Source of the DNA: Parabacteroides faecis | GTDB lineage: Bacteria > Bacteroidota > Bacteroidia > Bacteroidales > Tannerellaceae | Direction: 5' to 3' | DNA: 64,000 nt | NCBI RefSeq assembly: GCF_014647375.1 | Contig: NZ_BMPB01000017.1 | Location: forward strand, 124,001 to 188,000 | Shown: positions 52,448 to 60,403 of the stretch, one piece after another | Position numbering within the stretch: position 1 is the first letter of the stretch | Layout of the letters: each line of letters opens with the position of its first letter | Notes under the pieces: model-generated | Told to the model about the DNA's origin: nothing | The model's input: only the letters and a program-made list of their open reading frames with translations | Database searches by the model: none | Made by a program: the position numbers and the translations under genes

Positions 52448-52681
52448 AGAACTATCCAATGAATAGGATGGCTTGATTATTACAGGTTTATTTGCCGTCT
52501 GCTTTAGCTGACGGATCAGTAAATAGTTTATCTCTTCGGACTTTAGTCCCATCTTAAACAGTCTCTCTATTTAAGAGAAATGTGGCTAAAGCCAAAAGAG
52601 AAATAGCTTGTAAACCGTCAGTTAAAACTGACGGCAAATAAACCAGTAATAATCAAGTTACTTTGATTATGGGATAGTTCA
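52448..52681. repeat. Long imperfect inverted repeat, MITE-like, in the GH92 spacer
   Basis: Arms 52472-52514 and 52615-52657 match as inverted copies at 39 of 43 positions. Further out, GAACTATCC (52449) and GGATAGTTC (52672) also pair. Inside are smaller pairs around GACTTTAGTCCC and GGCTAAAGCC. The 230-base unit would fold into one long hairpin. No reading frame. It accounts for nearly all of the 302-base gap 52393-52694. It may be a miniature transposable element or a folded mRNA spacer. Confidence 0.7.
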
Positions 52682-52694
52682 CTTCTGCAAAGAT

Positions 52695-55019
52695 ATGAAA
52701 CAACGAATATATACCTTACTCGCTATTTCCTGTTTTGTTCTGACCACTACAGCCCAGAGTGAGAAGCTGACAGATTACGTCAGACCTCTGGTTGGAACAG
52801 ACGGTTACGGGAATGTCTACCCCGGTGCACAGATTCCGTTCGGCGGTATCCAGATCAGTCCGGATACAGACTCTAAATATTACGATGCGGCAGCCGGTTA
52901 TAAATACAACCATACTTCCATCCTCGGCTTCAGCCTGACGCATCTGAGCGGAACGGGTATCCCCGATCTGGGCGACTTCCTGTTTATTCCCGGTACCGGT
53001 GAGATGAAACTCGATCCGGGAACCCGCGAAAACCCCGATGAAGGTTACCGCTCGCGTTATACCCATGACCAGGAATGGACTTCTCCCAATTACTATGCCG
53101 TCCTGTTACAGGATTACGATGTGAAAGCCGAAATGACAGCCGGGCTGCGCAGCGGAATGTTCCGTTTCACCTATCCCAAATCGGACAAGTCTTTCATCAT
53201 GATCGACCTGAACCATACGTTGTGGCAATCCTGCGAATGGTCTAACCTTCGTGTTGAGAACGATTCGACCCTGACCGGCTACAAACTGGTCAAAGGCTGG
53301 GGACCGGAGCGCCATGTCTATTTCACCGCCGTCTTCTCCAAAAAGCTGAAAGACTTCCGTATCATGCAGGATAAGAAGCCGGTTATTTACAATACCTCCC
53401 GTTTCAGAAGCACGAACGAAGCCTGGGGAAAGAACCTGATGGCTTGTCTTTCCTTTGAAACGGAAGCCGGTGAAGAAGTCATTGTAAAAACTTCTGTCTC
53501 CGCAGTCAGCACCGACGGTGCCAAACTGAATATGCAGGAACTGAACGGGATGACCTTCGACGGCCTGAAAGAAAAAGGTATCGACTTATGGGAGCAGGAA
53601 CTGGAAAAGTATCGCGTGACAGCCGACCGGAAGACAAAAGAGACATTCTATACTTCTGCTTATCATGCCGCTTTGCATCCTTTTATCTTCCAGGATGCCG
53701 ACGGTAGTTTCAGAGGTCTGGACAAGAATATCGAACAAGCCAAAGGCTTTACGAATTATACGACTTTCTCTTTGTGGGACACCTATCGCGCCTTGCATCC
53801 CTGGTTCAACCTGGTTCATCAGGACGTGAACGCCGATATAGCCAACTCCATGCTCGCCCATTACGATAAAAGTACGGAGCGCATGCTTCCGATCTGGTCT
53901 TTCTACGGCAACGAAACCTGGTGTATGATCGGTTACCATGCTGTTTCCGTCCTGGCCGATATGATCGTGAAAGGTGTCAAAGGTTTTGATTACGAACGGG
54001 CGTACGAAGCCATGAAGACAACCGCAATGAATAAGCATTACGATTGCCTGCCCGATTACGACCGTAACGGTTATGTCCCCTTCGATAAAGAAGCCGAGTC
54101 GGTTTCCAAAACGTTGGAGTATGCCTACGACGATTATTGTATTGCCCGCGCTGCCCAGGTTTTGGGAAAGACGGACGATTATACCTATTTCCTGAACCGT
54201 TCCCTCTCTTATCAGACTTTGATAGATCCGGAAACCAAATACATGCGTGGCCGCGACAGTCAGGGAAACTGGCGTACTCCGTTTGCCCCGATTGCTTATC
54301 AGGGGCCGGGATCGGTTAATGGCTGGGGCGATATCACCGAAGGCTTTACGATGCAGTACACCTGGACCGTTCCGCATGACGTACAGGGATATATCAACCT
54401 GGCGGGAAAGAAGCTGTTCGAGAAACGGCTGGATGAACTCTTTACTGTTGAGCTGCCGGACGATATCCCGGGAGCCCACGACATTCAGGGACGCATCGGC
54501 GGTTACTGGCACGGCAATGAGCCTTGCCATCATGTCGCTTATCTCTATAATTACCTGGGTAAGCCGTGGAAATGCCAGAAATGGGTACGCGAAATAGTCG
54601 ACCGTTTCTATGGCAACGAACCCGGTTCTCTGAGCGGTAATGACGACTGTGGCCAGATGTCAGCCTGGTATATGTTCAACTGTGCAGGCTTTTACCCGGT
54701 TGCCCCGTCCAGTAATATATATAATGTAGGTTCACCTTGCGTCGAGGCACTGACCATTGCCATGAGCAACGGTAAAGAGATCCGCATGACGACCGAAAAC
54801 TGGTCGAAAGACAACGTGTACGTCAAGGAATTGTATGTGAACGGAAAGAAATACAACAAATCGTATCTGACATACGACGATGTGCAATCCGGTATAACCC
54901 TGCATTTCGTCATGAGCGACAAGCCGAATTACAAACGTGCTGTCTCAGCCGATGCCTATCCGGCTTCTTTGTCCTTACCCGGCAAAACAATGCTCTATCA
55001 GAAACCTGTTGACAAATAA
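52695..55019 (+). CDS. GH92 alpha-mannosidase (third of three)
   Basis: 774 residues with a signal peptide (YTLLAISCFVLTTTAQ). GH92 sandwich (VRPLVGTDGYGNVYPGAQIPFGGIQISPDTD) and barrel are complete. The catalytic-acid block is WHGNEPCHH with Glu609 and the base cluster GNDDCGQMSAWY. It resembles the first GH92 more than the middle one. Expected alpha-mannosidase, linkage unknown. The 302-base gap with a hairpin repeat separates it from the other two, so expression may be partly independent. Confidence 0.95.
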   Translation: MKQRIYTLLAISCFVLTTTAQSEKLTDYVRPLVGTDGYGNVYPGAQIPFGGIQISPDTDSKYYDAAAGYKYNHTSILGFSLTHLSGTGIPDLGDFLFIPGTGEMKLDPGTRENPDEGYRSRYTHDQEWTSPNYYAVLLQDYDVKAEMTAGLRSGMFRFTYPKSDKSFIMIDLNHTLWQSCEWSNLRVENDSTLTGYKLVKGWGPERHVYFTAVFSKKLKDFRIMQDKKPVIYNTSRFRSTNEAWGKNLMACLSFETEAGEEVIVKTSVSAVSTDGAKLNMQELNGMTFDGLKEKGIDLWEQELEKYRVTADRKTKETFYTSAYHAALHPFIFQDADGSFRGLDKNIEQAKGFTNYTTFSLWDTYRALHPWFNLVHQDVNADIANSMLAHYDKSTERMLPIWSFYGNETWCMIGYHAVSVLADMIVKGVKGFDYERAYEAMKTTAMNKHYDCLPDYDRNGYVPFDKEAESVSKTLEYAYDDYCIARAAQVLGKTDDYTYFLNRSLSYQTLIDPETKYMRGRDSQGNWRTPFAPIAYQGPGSVNGWGDITEGFTMQYTWTVPHDVQGYINLAGKKLFEKRLDELFTVELPDDIPGAHDIQGRIGGYWHGNEPCHHVAYLYNYLGKPWKCQKWVREIVDRFYGNEPGSLSGNDDCGQMSAWYMFNCAGFYPVAPSSNIYNVGSPCVEALTIAMSNGKEIRMTTENWSKDNVYVKELYVNGKKYNKSYLTYDDVQSGITLHFVMSDKPNYKRAVSADAYPASLSLPGKTMLYQKPVDK

Positions 55020-55059
55020 GACTATGACCATTTAGAAATTTAAGTAACGACGAGTGCAA

Positions 55060-55090
55060 CTTTACCCCTCTCCGAGAGGGGGCAGGGGGT
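55060..55090. terminator. Hairpin after the third GH92 gene
   Basis: CCCCTCTC pairs with GAGAGGGG around a 2-3 base loop in the short gap between the convergent GH92 and YjbR genes. A T-run (TTTTTCTTTC) follows about 15 bases later. Weak call. Confidence 0.4.
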
Positions 55091-55104
55091 GTGTGATTTT
55101 TCTT

Positions 55105-55485
55105 TCATGCACCCCTTTCTTCTATCATCTCCCGTTCTTTCTTTGTCAGGCTCCCGACTACGATCTCATACGATTTCTTCACCAGCTCTTTAATCTTCTG
55201 ATCCGGTACATCCTGATTGAAATGGACACTGATCCAATACTTCTTGTTCATGTGCCATCCGGGCGTAATGCCTGCATACTGTCCTTGCAGTTCTCCCGAT
55301 TCATCCGGGTTGCATTTGATACAACAGAAATCAAAGATTTCGATATTCACAAAGCAAAACCATTTGTCCGCAATATAGAAACACAAGACGTCCCGACTGT
55401 ATTTATCCGCCACATTCGTAAACGGCATCTTCTCATGCACTCCTTTCAATGAAAGGCAGTATTCTCTGAACTCTTCGATATTCAT
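55105..55485 (-). CDS. MmcQ/YjbR family protein
   Basis: 126 residues. It starts MNIEEFREYCLSLKGVHEKMPF and has the YjbR core FCFVNIEIFDFCCIKCNPDESGELQ and GWHMNKKYWISVHFN. The fold resembles a DNA-binding CyaY-like/double-wing domain, and members are often called DNA-binding proteins, although the function is not established. Complete and normal in length. Own -7 box at 55509-55516. Single gene, convergent with the GH92 gene. Confidence 0.88.
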   Translation of the reverse strand: MNIEEFREYCLSLKGVHEKMPFTNVADKYSRDVLCFYIADKWFCFVNIEIFDFCCIKCNPDESGELQGQYAGITPGWHMNKKYWISVHFNQDVPDQKIKELVKKSYEIVVGSLTKKEREMIEERGA

Positions 55486-55508
55486 AATCCTGATTAATTA
55501 GAACTACA

Positions 55509-55516
55509 CAAAGTTA
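55509..55516 (-). promoter_or_regulatory. -7 box (TAACTTTG) of the YjbR gene
   Basis: Perfect TAnnTTTG on the minus strand, 24 bases before the start at 55485. Confidence 0.5.
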
Positions 55517-55563
55517 GCAAAACATCTGTGGTCTGAAAGTACCAGATCTTTGTCTGACAGTAT

Positions 55564-56460
55564 TTATTGTGTATTACCCTGCTCTTCGTACTCTTTAATC
55601 TTTGCAGTACAAATTTGCTTTGTAATATCTCTAAGCAATTCCACTTTAGGGACAAGTGCATCGATGTCTTCTTTAGTGACAACAAAGTACGGATTATACC
55701 GTGCTTCCACATAAGCAGACTTAAGTAAAGTAAAAAGACGTTTCTCTTCAGGAGTGTCTTGTGGAAAAACTGTTTTCAAATCCTCGGAATACCTTTTAGT
55801 GGAAGAGGAGAGTTTGGAAAGATTATGTTGCTTGCTATTTCGTAAAGTAAATGTCAACCGAATGGCATAGTAATAATTTTCACAGGCTTGATGTAATAAG
55901 AAAGCTTCCATTCTGTAATCTTCATATTCATACGCATACTTAGCCTGTCTTAAAAAACTATTGGCTCTATCATACTTTTCATCAAGATAAGCCTGTGCCT
56001 GTTCTTTTATCTCTGCAAAGTTCAGTTTTCTTCTACGAGCTAATTTATGATTTCCACTATTATAAAGGATGATGCCTTCCTGTTTAATTTGTGTATAGAA
56101 ATACCGTCCTTCTTCCAGATACTTATTCAACATCTTAATATCATCGTTGATAAATTCGACAGGTGTATCCCGGTCAAAATCTTTTCCGGCAAAGAATATA
56201 TCTTCTACATTATCCAGAACGGTCTCCGCCTTTTTGCTGTTGATGCCGCTTGTTATTACATAAATATCATAATCGGATATTTTGACCGTAGGGATGCCGC
56301 CGTCTTCTATTCTTACGCTACGACGCACATAGTTCCCTCTTGCATAGCTACCAAAAAGAATAATAAACTCAGTTTGAGGTAATCTTTTTAATATCTCTTT
56401 AACCAGAAAATTCAATTCTGCCTGTTTGTCTTTTGGTAGATAAGCTATTGAGTCTTTCAT
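55564..56460 (-). CDS. Nucleotidyltransferase-HEPN fusion protein
   Basis: 298 residues. An N-terminal MNT-type nucleotidyltransferase domain (about 1-125) shows IILFGSYARGNY and, after a 20-residue insertion, SDYDIYVIT with the metal-binding Asp pair. A C-terminal HEPN domain (about 150-290) includes EAFLLHQACENYYYAIRL and RNSKQHNLSKL, the latter holding an R-x4-H string. MNT and HEPN usually occur as separate antitoxin and toxin genes in which the MNT domain AMPylates and silences the HEPN RNase; here both are in one chain, as in many Bacteroidota. It follows the AAA gene by 23 bases, probably one operon. Confidence 0.82.
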   Translation of the reverse strand: MKDSIAYLPKDKQAELNFLVKEILKRLPQTEFIILFGSYARGNYVRRSVRIEDGGIPTVKISDYDIYVITSGINSKKAETVLDNVEDIFFAGKDFDRDTPVEFINDDIKMLNKYLEEGRYFYTQIKQEGIILYNSGNHKLARRRKLNFAEIKEQAQAYLDEKYDRANSFLRQAKYAYEYEDYRMEAFLLHQACENYYYAIRLTFTLRNSKQHNLSKLSSSTKRYSEDLKTVFPQDTPEEKRLFTLLKSAYVEARYNPYFVVTKEDIDALVPKVELLRDITKQICTAKIKEYEEQGNTQ

Positions 56461-56483
56461 TATGATTTATGTTATGTACAACA

Positions 56484-58049
56484 TTACTGTGATGTCCAGT
56501 TTTCGATATTGCGCTCTTCGGCACTGAAATTGGCACCAACTTTGATTAGTTGGCGGCCATCGGACTGGTAAGGGAGGAGATAACCCTTATCGTCGATCTG
56601 GCGGAGGGCTTCTTCTACGGTGCCGTCGAGTTTGAACTCGAAGACGTAGATGTAGTCGCGGGTTTTCACCACGGCATCGGCACGACCGCGGGCACTGCGC
56701 ACTTCGGCCTCCGTGAACTGTCCCATAAGCTTGAAGACGAGATAGAAGACGGCCTGATAGTGGCGTTCGGTCTTGTCATTCAGTTCGTAGGGAATGTCGG
56801 CAAAGAAGGCACGCAGGCGCTCCATAAAGGCATCGACGTCCCCCGACTCCAGTTCACGAACAAATTTTCCAATGTAGAAAGAACTTTCGGTAGAGGGGAT
56901 AGCTGTATAGAATGGGACGATAAAATTCAAGAATCCGTATTTTACTTCTTCGTTAGGAAAGCCTAACGTATATAGCCGGAAACGTGGATCAAACCCTTTA
57001 ATCGTCAGGTAACCGCTTTGATAGATCACCGGGATGGGACGTTGTACGTCGGCTCTATAATCGGCAAAACCATCGACTGCCATTTGTACGCCGTCGATGT
57101 CACGCAGATCATAATCTGTCTTTTTCAGCAGCTCGACGAGGAAGGTCGGGGTTCCGGTCTTAAACCAGTAGTTGTCGAATTGACTTCTATCCAACACATT
57201 CAAGACGCTGAAGGGGTTGAAGATGCCTTCCTGTCCAAACATGAAATGGTAACCGTCATAGAGGCGTGTCATGGTTTCGAGCGTCTCTTCGGGAGTGAGG
57301 TCGTTGTCTTCGGCCAACTCTTTCAGTTCGGGTTCGAAATTGTCAGCTATCTCTTGCCAGGTGAGGCCGCAAATCTCGTTATAACGCTTGTCCATACTTA
57401 TATCGTTCAGCTGGTTGAGGTCGCTGAAGACGCTGACCTGGCTGAATTTGGTGACGCCTGTCAATAGATAGAATCTCAGATATTGGTCGGCACTTTTCAG
57501 TACGCCGTAGAACGCTTTCAAGGTATCCTTGTAGGCGGAATGGAGTGCTTCTTTATGCAGCGATTGTAATAGCGGCTTGTCGTATTCGTCGATCAGGACA
57601 ACAACCGGGCGGTTTGTTTGCTCGGCGGCACGGCGTATTACCCCCTTGAAACGAAGGGAAAGGGTTGCTTCGTCCTCCCCTTGGCCGTAGATTGCTTCCC
57701 ATTGAGTCAGCTGATTGCTGAGCAGGGCATCCAACTGCTCGGGGGCGTCGAACTTTTCGGCATTCAAATCTATGTGCAATACCGGATAGACGATCCAGTC
57801 TTTTTCCTGCTGCTCGATGGCAAGTCCTTCAAACAACTCCTTTTGTCCTTTGAAGTAGGCTTCGATAGTCGATATCAGCAAGCTTTTGCCGAACCGTCGT
57901 GGACGGCTTAGAAAGTAAGGCTTACCGCTGTTGACCAATTGATAAATCAGGGCGGTTTTATCAACATACAGATAATTGCATTCGCGCAGAGACTTGAAAC
58001 TCTGTATCCCGATCGGGAATTTGCGGCTGATGTCTATTGAAATTGCCAT
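56484..58049 (-). CDS. AAA-ATPase-like protein with C-terminal PD-(D/E)XK nuclease domain
   Basis: 521 residues. The N-terminal AAA-ATPase-like domain (PF09820 type; FKSLRECNYLYVDKTALI, Walker A RPRRFGKSL, Walker B VVVLIDEYDKPLL, then LTGVTKFSQVSVFSDLNQL) is followed by a PD-(D/E)XK nuclease-like domain at the C terminus (GRADAVVKTRDYIYVFEFKLDG, with Asp and ExK). This two-domain family is greatly expanded in Bacteroidota and thought to be linked to mobile or conflict functions, but its activity is not proven. Own -7 box upstream at 58073-58080. Confidence 0.9.
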   Translation of the reverse strand: MAISIDISRKFPIGIQSFKSLRECNYLYVDKTALIYQLVNSGKPYFLSRPRRFGKSLLISTIEAYFKGQKELFEGLAIEQQEKDWIVYPVLHIDLNAEKFDAPEQLDALLSNQLTQWEAIYGQGEDEATLSLRFKGVIRRAAEQTNRPVVVLIDEYDKPLLQSLHKEALHSAYKDTLKAFYGVLKSADQYLRFYLLTGVTKFSQVSVFSDLNQLNDISMDKRYNEICGLTWQEIADNFEPELKELAEDNDLTPEETLETMTRLYDGYHFMFGQEGIFNPFSVLNVLDRSQFDNYWFKTGTPTFLVELLKKTDYDLRDIDGVQMAVDGFADYRADVQRPIPVIYQSGYLTIKGFDPRFRLYTLGFPNEEVKYGFLNFIVPFYTAIPSTESSFYIGKFVRELESGDVDAFMERLRAFFADIPYELNDKTERHYQAVFYLVFKLMGQFTEAEVRSARGRADAVVKTRDYIYVFEFKLDGTVEEALRQIDDKGYLLPYQSDGRQLIKVGANFSAEERNIENWTSQ

Positions 58050-58072
58050 AGTTGTACTGCTTTATAAAATAG

Positions 58073-58080
58073 CAAATATA
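58073..58080 (-). promoter_or_regulatory. -7 box (TATATTTG) of the AAA/PD-(D/E)XK gene
   Basis: Perfect TAnnTTTG on the minus strand, 24 bases before the start at 58049. Confidence 0.5.
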
Positions 58081-58126
58081 GTTATTTAATTTGAATTCTG
58101 CCGCAGGTTGCTACCGGCACATTTGT

Positions 58127-58741
58127 CTATGCGGGCGATATTTCCTCTGCTTGCGGCGGCAACGAATACACCCTGTGTGTCCGGTATCCCATCTTGATCA
58201 CTATTCCATCCTTCATAAACTGTTTCATATCCTCCGTAGCCCGGTAGCGGCTGCAACCGTTTAGTGACGCATAATCCGTCAGATTGATATACGGATTGTT
58301 TTGCAGGTATCTGAGCATTTTCTTTTTCCGGTCTTCCTGTTCGTTGGAAGTCACATTTTCCCTTTTGACTTTTATCGGTCGCTCCTTGTTGACCAATGTT
58401 TTCAATCGTTTGGAACAGCGGAAGTTTACCCCGTCAGCCCTCGCAAAAAAGACAGTCCGGCCTTTCTCATCCGTTTTCTGTAACGTTTTGAGGGCAGGGG
58501 AGAAGTGCCCCAATCCTTCCAGTTCCACACAATATCCGTTGGATAAATTCCTTCCGATATAAGTGATCAATGCCTCGATCGCTCCTTTCACATCTGCCGA
58601 AGTGAGGGTACTCGAATCAGAGAGGTATTCACAGACGTCTTCCATTCTCATGGTCCCTTTGGATATAAGCCGGGCGCAAGACTGTTGCTCCTTGCCGCTG
58701 GTGTTAGGGGCCTTGTATACTCCGAATTTAATTCTTCCCAT
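58127..58741 (-). CDS. HU-related DNA-binding protein with C-terminal winged-helix-like domain
   Basis: 204 residues. Residues 1-125 follow the Bacteroidales HU-related (histone-like) pattern: YKAPNTSGKEQQSCARLISKG at the start, then DVKGAIEALITYIGRNLSNGYCVELEGLGHFSPAL and the basic VNFRCSKRLKTLV. The C-terminal part (about 135-195; MLRYLQNNPYINLTDYASLNG and RATEDMKQFMKDGIVIKMG) looks like a winged helix-turn-helix. Such proteins are numerous in this order and probably bend or organise DNA, or regulate. It faces away from the tandem array C upstream. Confidence 0.85.
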   Translation of the reverse strand: MGRIKFGVYKAPNTSGKEQQSCARLISKGTMRMEDVCEYLSDSSTLTSADVKGAIEALITYIGRNLSNGYCVELEGLGHFSPALKTLQKTDEKGRTVFFARADGVNFRCSKRLKTLVNKERPIKVKRENVTSNEQEDRKKKMLRYLQNNPYINLTDYASLNGCSRYRATEDMKQFMKDGIVIKMGYRTHRVYSLPPQAEEISPA

Positions 58742-58836
58742 AATCGCTTAATTTTAGTACTGATATAGTTGTTATTACCTCGGATGTATCTTAGACAAGG
58801 TGCGTCCGAATCTTATTTATCTGCCTATATAATCTG

Positions 58837-58920
58837 TTGCCGACGCTGTCGACAATATTGTTGACACTGTCGAAAGCTTTGCCGACACTGTCGTTTATTT
58901 TGCCGACAGTGTCGGCAACA
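58837..58920. repeat. Tandem array C: four 21-bp palindromic units
   Basis: Units start at 58837, 58858, 58879 and 58900, each beginning TTG. The core is GACGCTGTC, GACACTGTC, GACACTGTC and GACAGTGTC, with centres exactly 21 bases apart. The last unit holds the near-perfect palindrome TTGCCGACAGTGTCGGCAA. It is GC-richer than its surroundings. Confidence 0.85.
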
Positions 58921-59073
58921 ACTTCCCCGCCTTCCAAAGATACTGAACATTGGGTCAGAAAGCAAGTAACTCAAGGCTTATTTGAGTTAAGATGCAGACA
59001 TTTCCTGTCAGGTCGCGGTAAAGTAGATGCGTCCTTACGCCGTCATCTTCAAAATGTCTTCAATATTCCCTCT

Positions 59074-59081
59074 TAGTTTTG
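59074..59081 (+). promoter_or_regulatory. -7 box (TAGTTTTG) of the efflux operon
   Basis: Perfect TAnnTTTG, 18 bases before the ATG at 59099; it also rules out the in-frame ATG at 59027 as the start. Confidence 0.5.
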
Positions 59082-59098
59082 CCGCAAAAAAACGAGAG

Positions 59099-60388
59099 AT
59101 GAAGACGTTATTGATTGGTTTGGGGCTTAGTTGTTGCCTGCTTTCAGTAAAGGGACAACAGGTTTCGTATACATTGGATTATTATCTGGAATCGGCGCGG
59201 GAGAACAGTCCTCTTATTCAGGATTACAGGAATCAGAAAGAAATTGAGGTTTATGAACGACAACGGCTGAAAGCATTATACACTCGTTCGAAGGTAACAC
59301 TGAACGGAGATTACCTCTTTGTTCCTGTCATCTCGAAGGATAACGGGAAGACTTCTTTTGAATGGAATCCGCAGGATGGGGTCGATTATTATGGTTATGA
59401 TCTGGGACAGAGCAGTGGTCATTTTCAGGCGGGAGTGACCTGGACGCAGCCGTTGCTGGGGCACAGTGCCTATAAAGTAGCTGACGAGCAAGCACGGATG
59501 AATACGGAGATACTGAACGATAAGATGCATCTGGAGCAACATCAGTTGGAGCGGGTGGTAACGGAACAGTATCTTCTTTGCCTGCTGGATAGTAAACAGA
59601 TAGCCTTTGCCGATTCTGTCGGACAACTGCTCGACCGTCAGGCTGCCGTTGTCCGGCATCTGGCGGAAAGCGGTCTGGCAAAGCTTTCGGATTTGCAGCT
59701 GGTGACGATAGAACGGCAGAGTAATCAGGACATGGAGATCGCTTTGCGGCAATCTTTTTATACGCATTTGATGGATTTGAATATGCTGTGCGGTATCAAA
59801 GATACTGCGGTGGTTTTGTTGGAAGAACCGGCTTTGACGCTACGGCTGCTTCCTGCCGCTTCGTCGGCCTTTATGGAGCAATACCGGTTGGATAGCCTGA
59901 ACACGCTTATGTCTCTGCATTCGTTCAACGTACAATATAAACCACAGCTCCATTTGTTTGTCGACGGAGGTCTGCGTATCTCGGAGTTTGCTTCCATGCA
60001 GAAGCATTTCGGGATGAGTGCGGGGCTTACCTTTTCATGGACGTTGTATGACGGTAAACAAAAACGGCTGATGGAGAAGCAGGCGCGTGCCCATATGAAC
60101 AGCATCGCTTTCTATAAAGACAATTTCAATATGCAACAGGAGTTACGCAGGCAACAATATCTGACGGAACTGAAGACCTACGGGGAAAGGTGCCGGTTGC
60201 TGCAAAACCGTCTGGCGGAATACCGGCAGGTACTTGCGGGCTACAGGAAAGAGATGCAGGCAGGCGAATTATCTGTCATCGATTATATTACCGTGCTGAG
60301 GAACAGGATAGAAGCAGAAAAAGAATATATATTACTGGAGACAAACCGTCAATTACTCATCAATATTTTTAATTACTGGAATTGGTAA
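59099..60388 (+). CDS. TolC-family outer-membrane efflux protein
   Basis: 429 residues from the ATG at 59099 (MKTLLIGLGLSCCLLSVKGQ, a signal peptide). The mature protein has the heptad-like helices of OEP proteins (YYLESARENSPLIQDYRNQ, EQHQLERVVTEQYLLCLLDSKQIAFADSVGQLL, YRQVLAGYRKEMQAGELSVIDYITVLRNRIEAEKEYILLE) and short barrel strands. It forms the outer-membrane channel of a tripartite pump with the two genes that follow, 15 and 9 bases apart. Tandem array C lies about 180 bases upstream. Confidence 0.9.
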   Translation: MKTLLIGLGLSCCLLSVKGQQVSYTLDYYLESARENSPLIQDYRNQKEIEVYERQRLKALYTRSKVTLNGDYLFVPVISKDNGKTSFEWNPQDGVDYYGYDLGQSSGHFQAGVTWTQPLLGHSAYKVADEQARMNTEILNDKMHLEQHQLERVVTEQYLLCLLDSKQIAFADSVGQLLDRQAAVVRHLAESGLAKLSDLQLVTIERQSNQDMEIALRQSFYTHLMDLNMLCGIKDTAVVLLEEPALTLRLLPAASSAFMEQYRLDSLNTLMSLHSFNVQYKPQLHLFVDGGLRISEFASMQKHFGMSAGLTFSWTLYDGKQKRLMEKQARAHMNSIAFYKDNFNMQQELRRQQYLTELKTYGERCRLLQNRLAEYRQVLAGYRKEMQAGELSVIDYITVLRNRIEAEKEYILLETNRQLLINIFNYWNW

Positions 60389-60403
60389 TAAATATCATAT
60401 CTT

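Larger units (their letters stand above)
58742..59098. other. Divergent intergenic region holding array C
   Basis: 357 bases between the HU-HTH gene (minus) and the TolC-like gene (plus). It contains tandem array C (58837-58920) and the TolC promoter box. The rest has no reading frame or hairpin that I can support. Confidence 0.6.

Noticed and set aside
47745-55019. Three GH92 genes as one gene broken by frameshifts
   Set aside because: Each has its own start, signal peptide, complete catalytic blocks and stop, and the sequences are clearly diverged.
55054-55452. 132-codon plus-strand frame opposite the YjbR gene
   Set aside because: It is antisense to a well-conserved family member and has no motif of its own.
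58837-58920. Array C as a plasmid-type iteron origin
   Set aside because: No replication initiator gene, no AT-rich DnaA region beside it, and the flanking genes are ordinary chromosomal ones.
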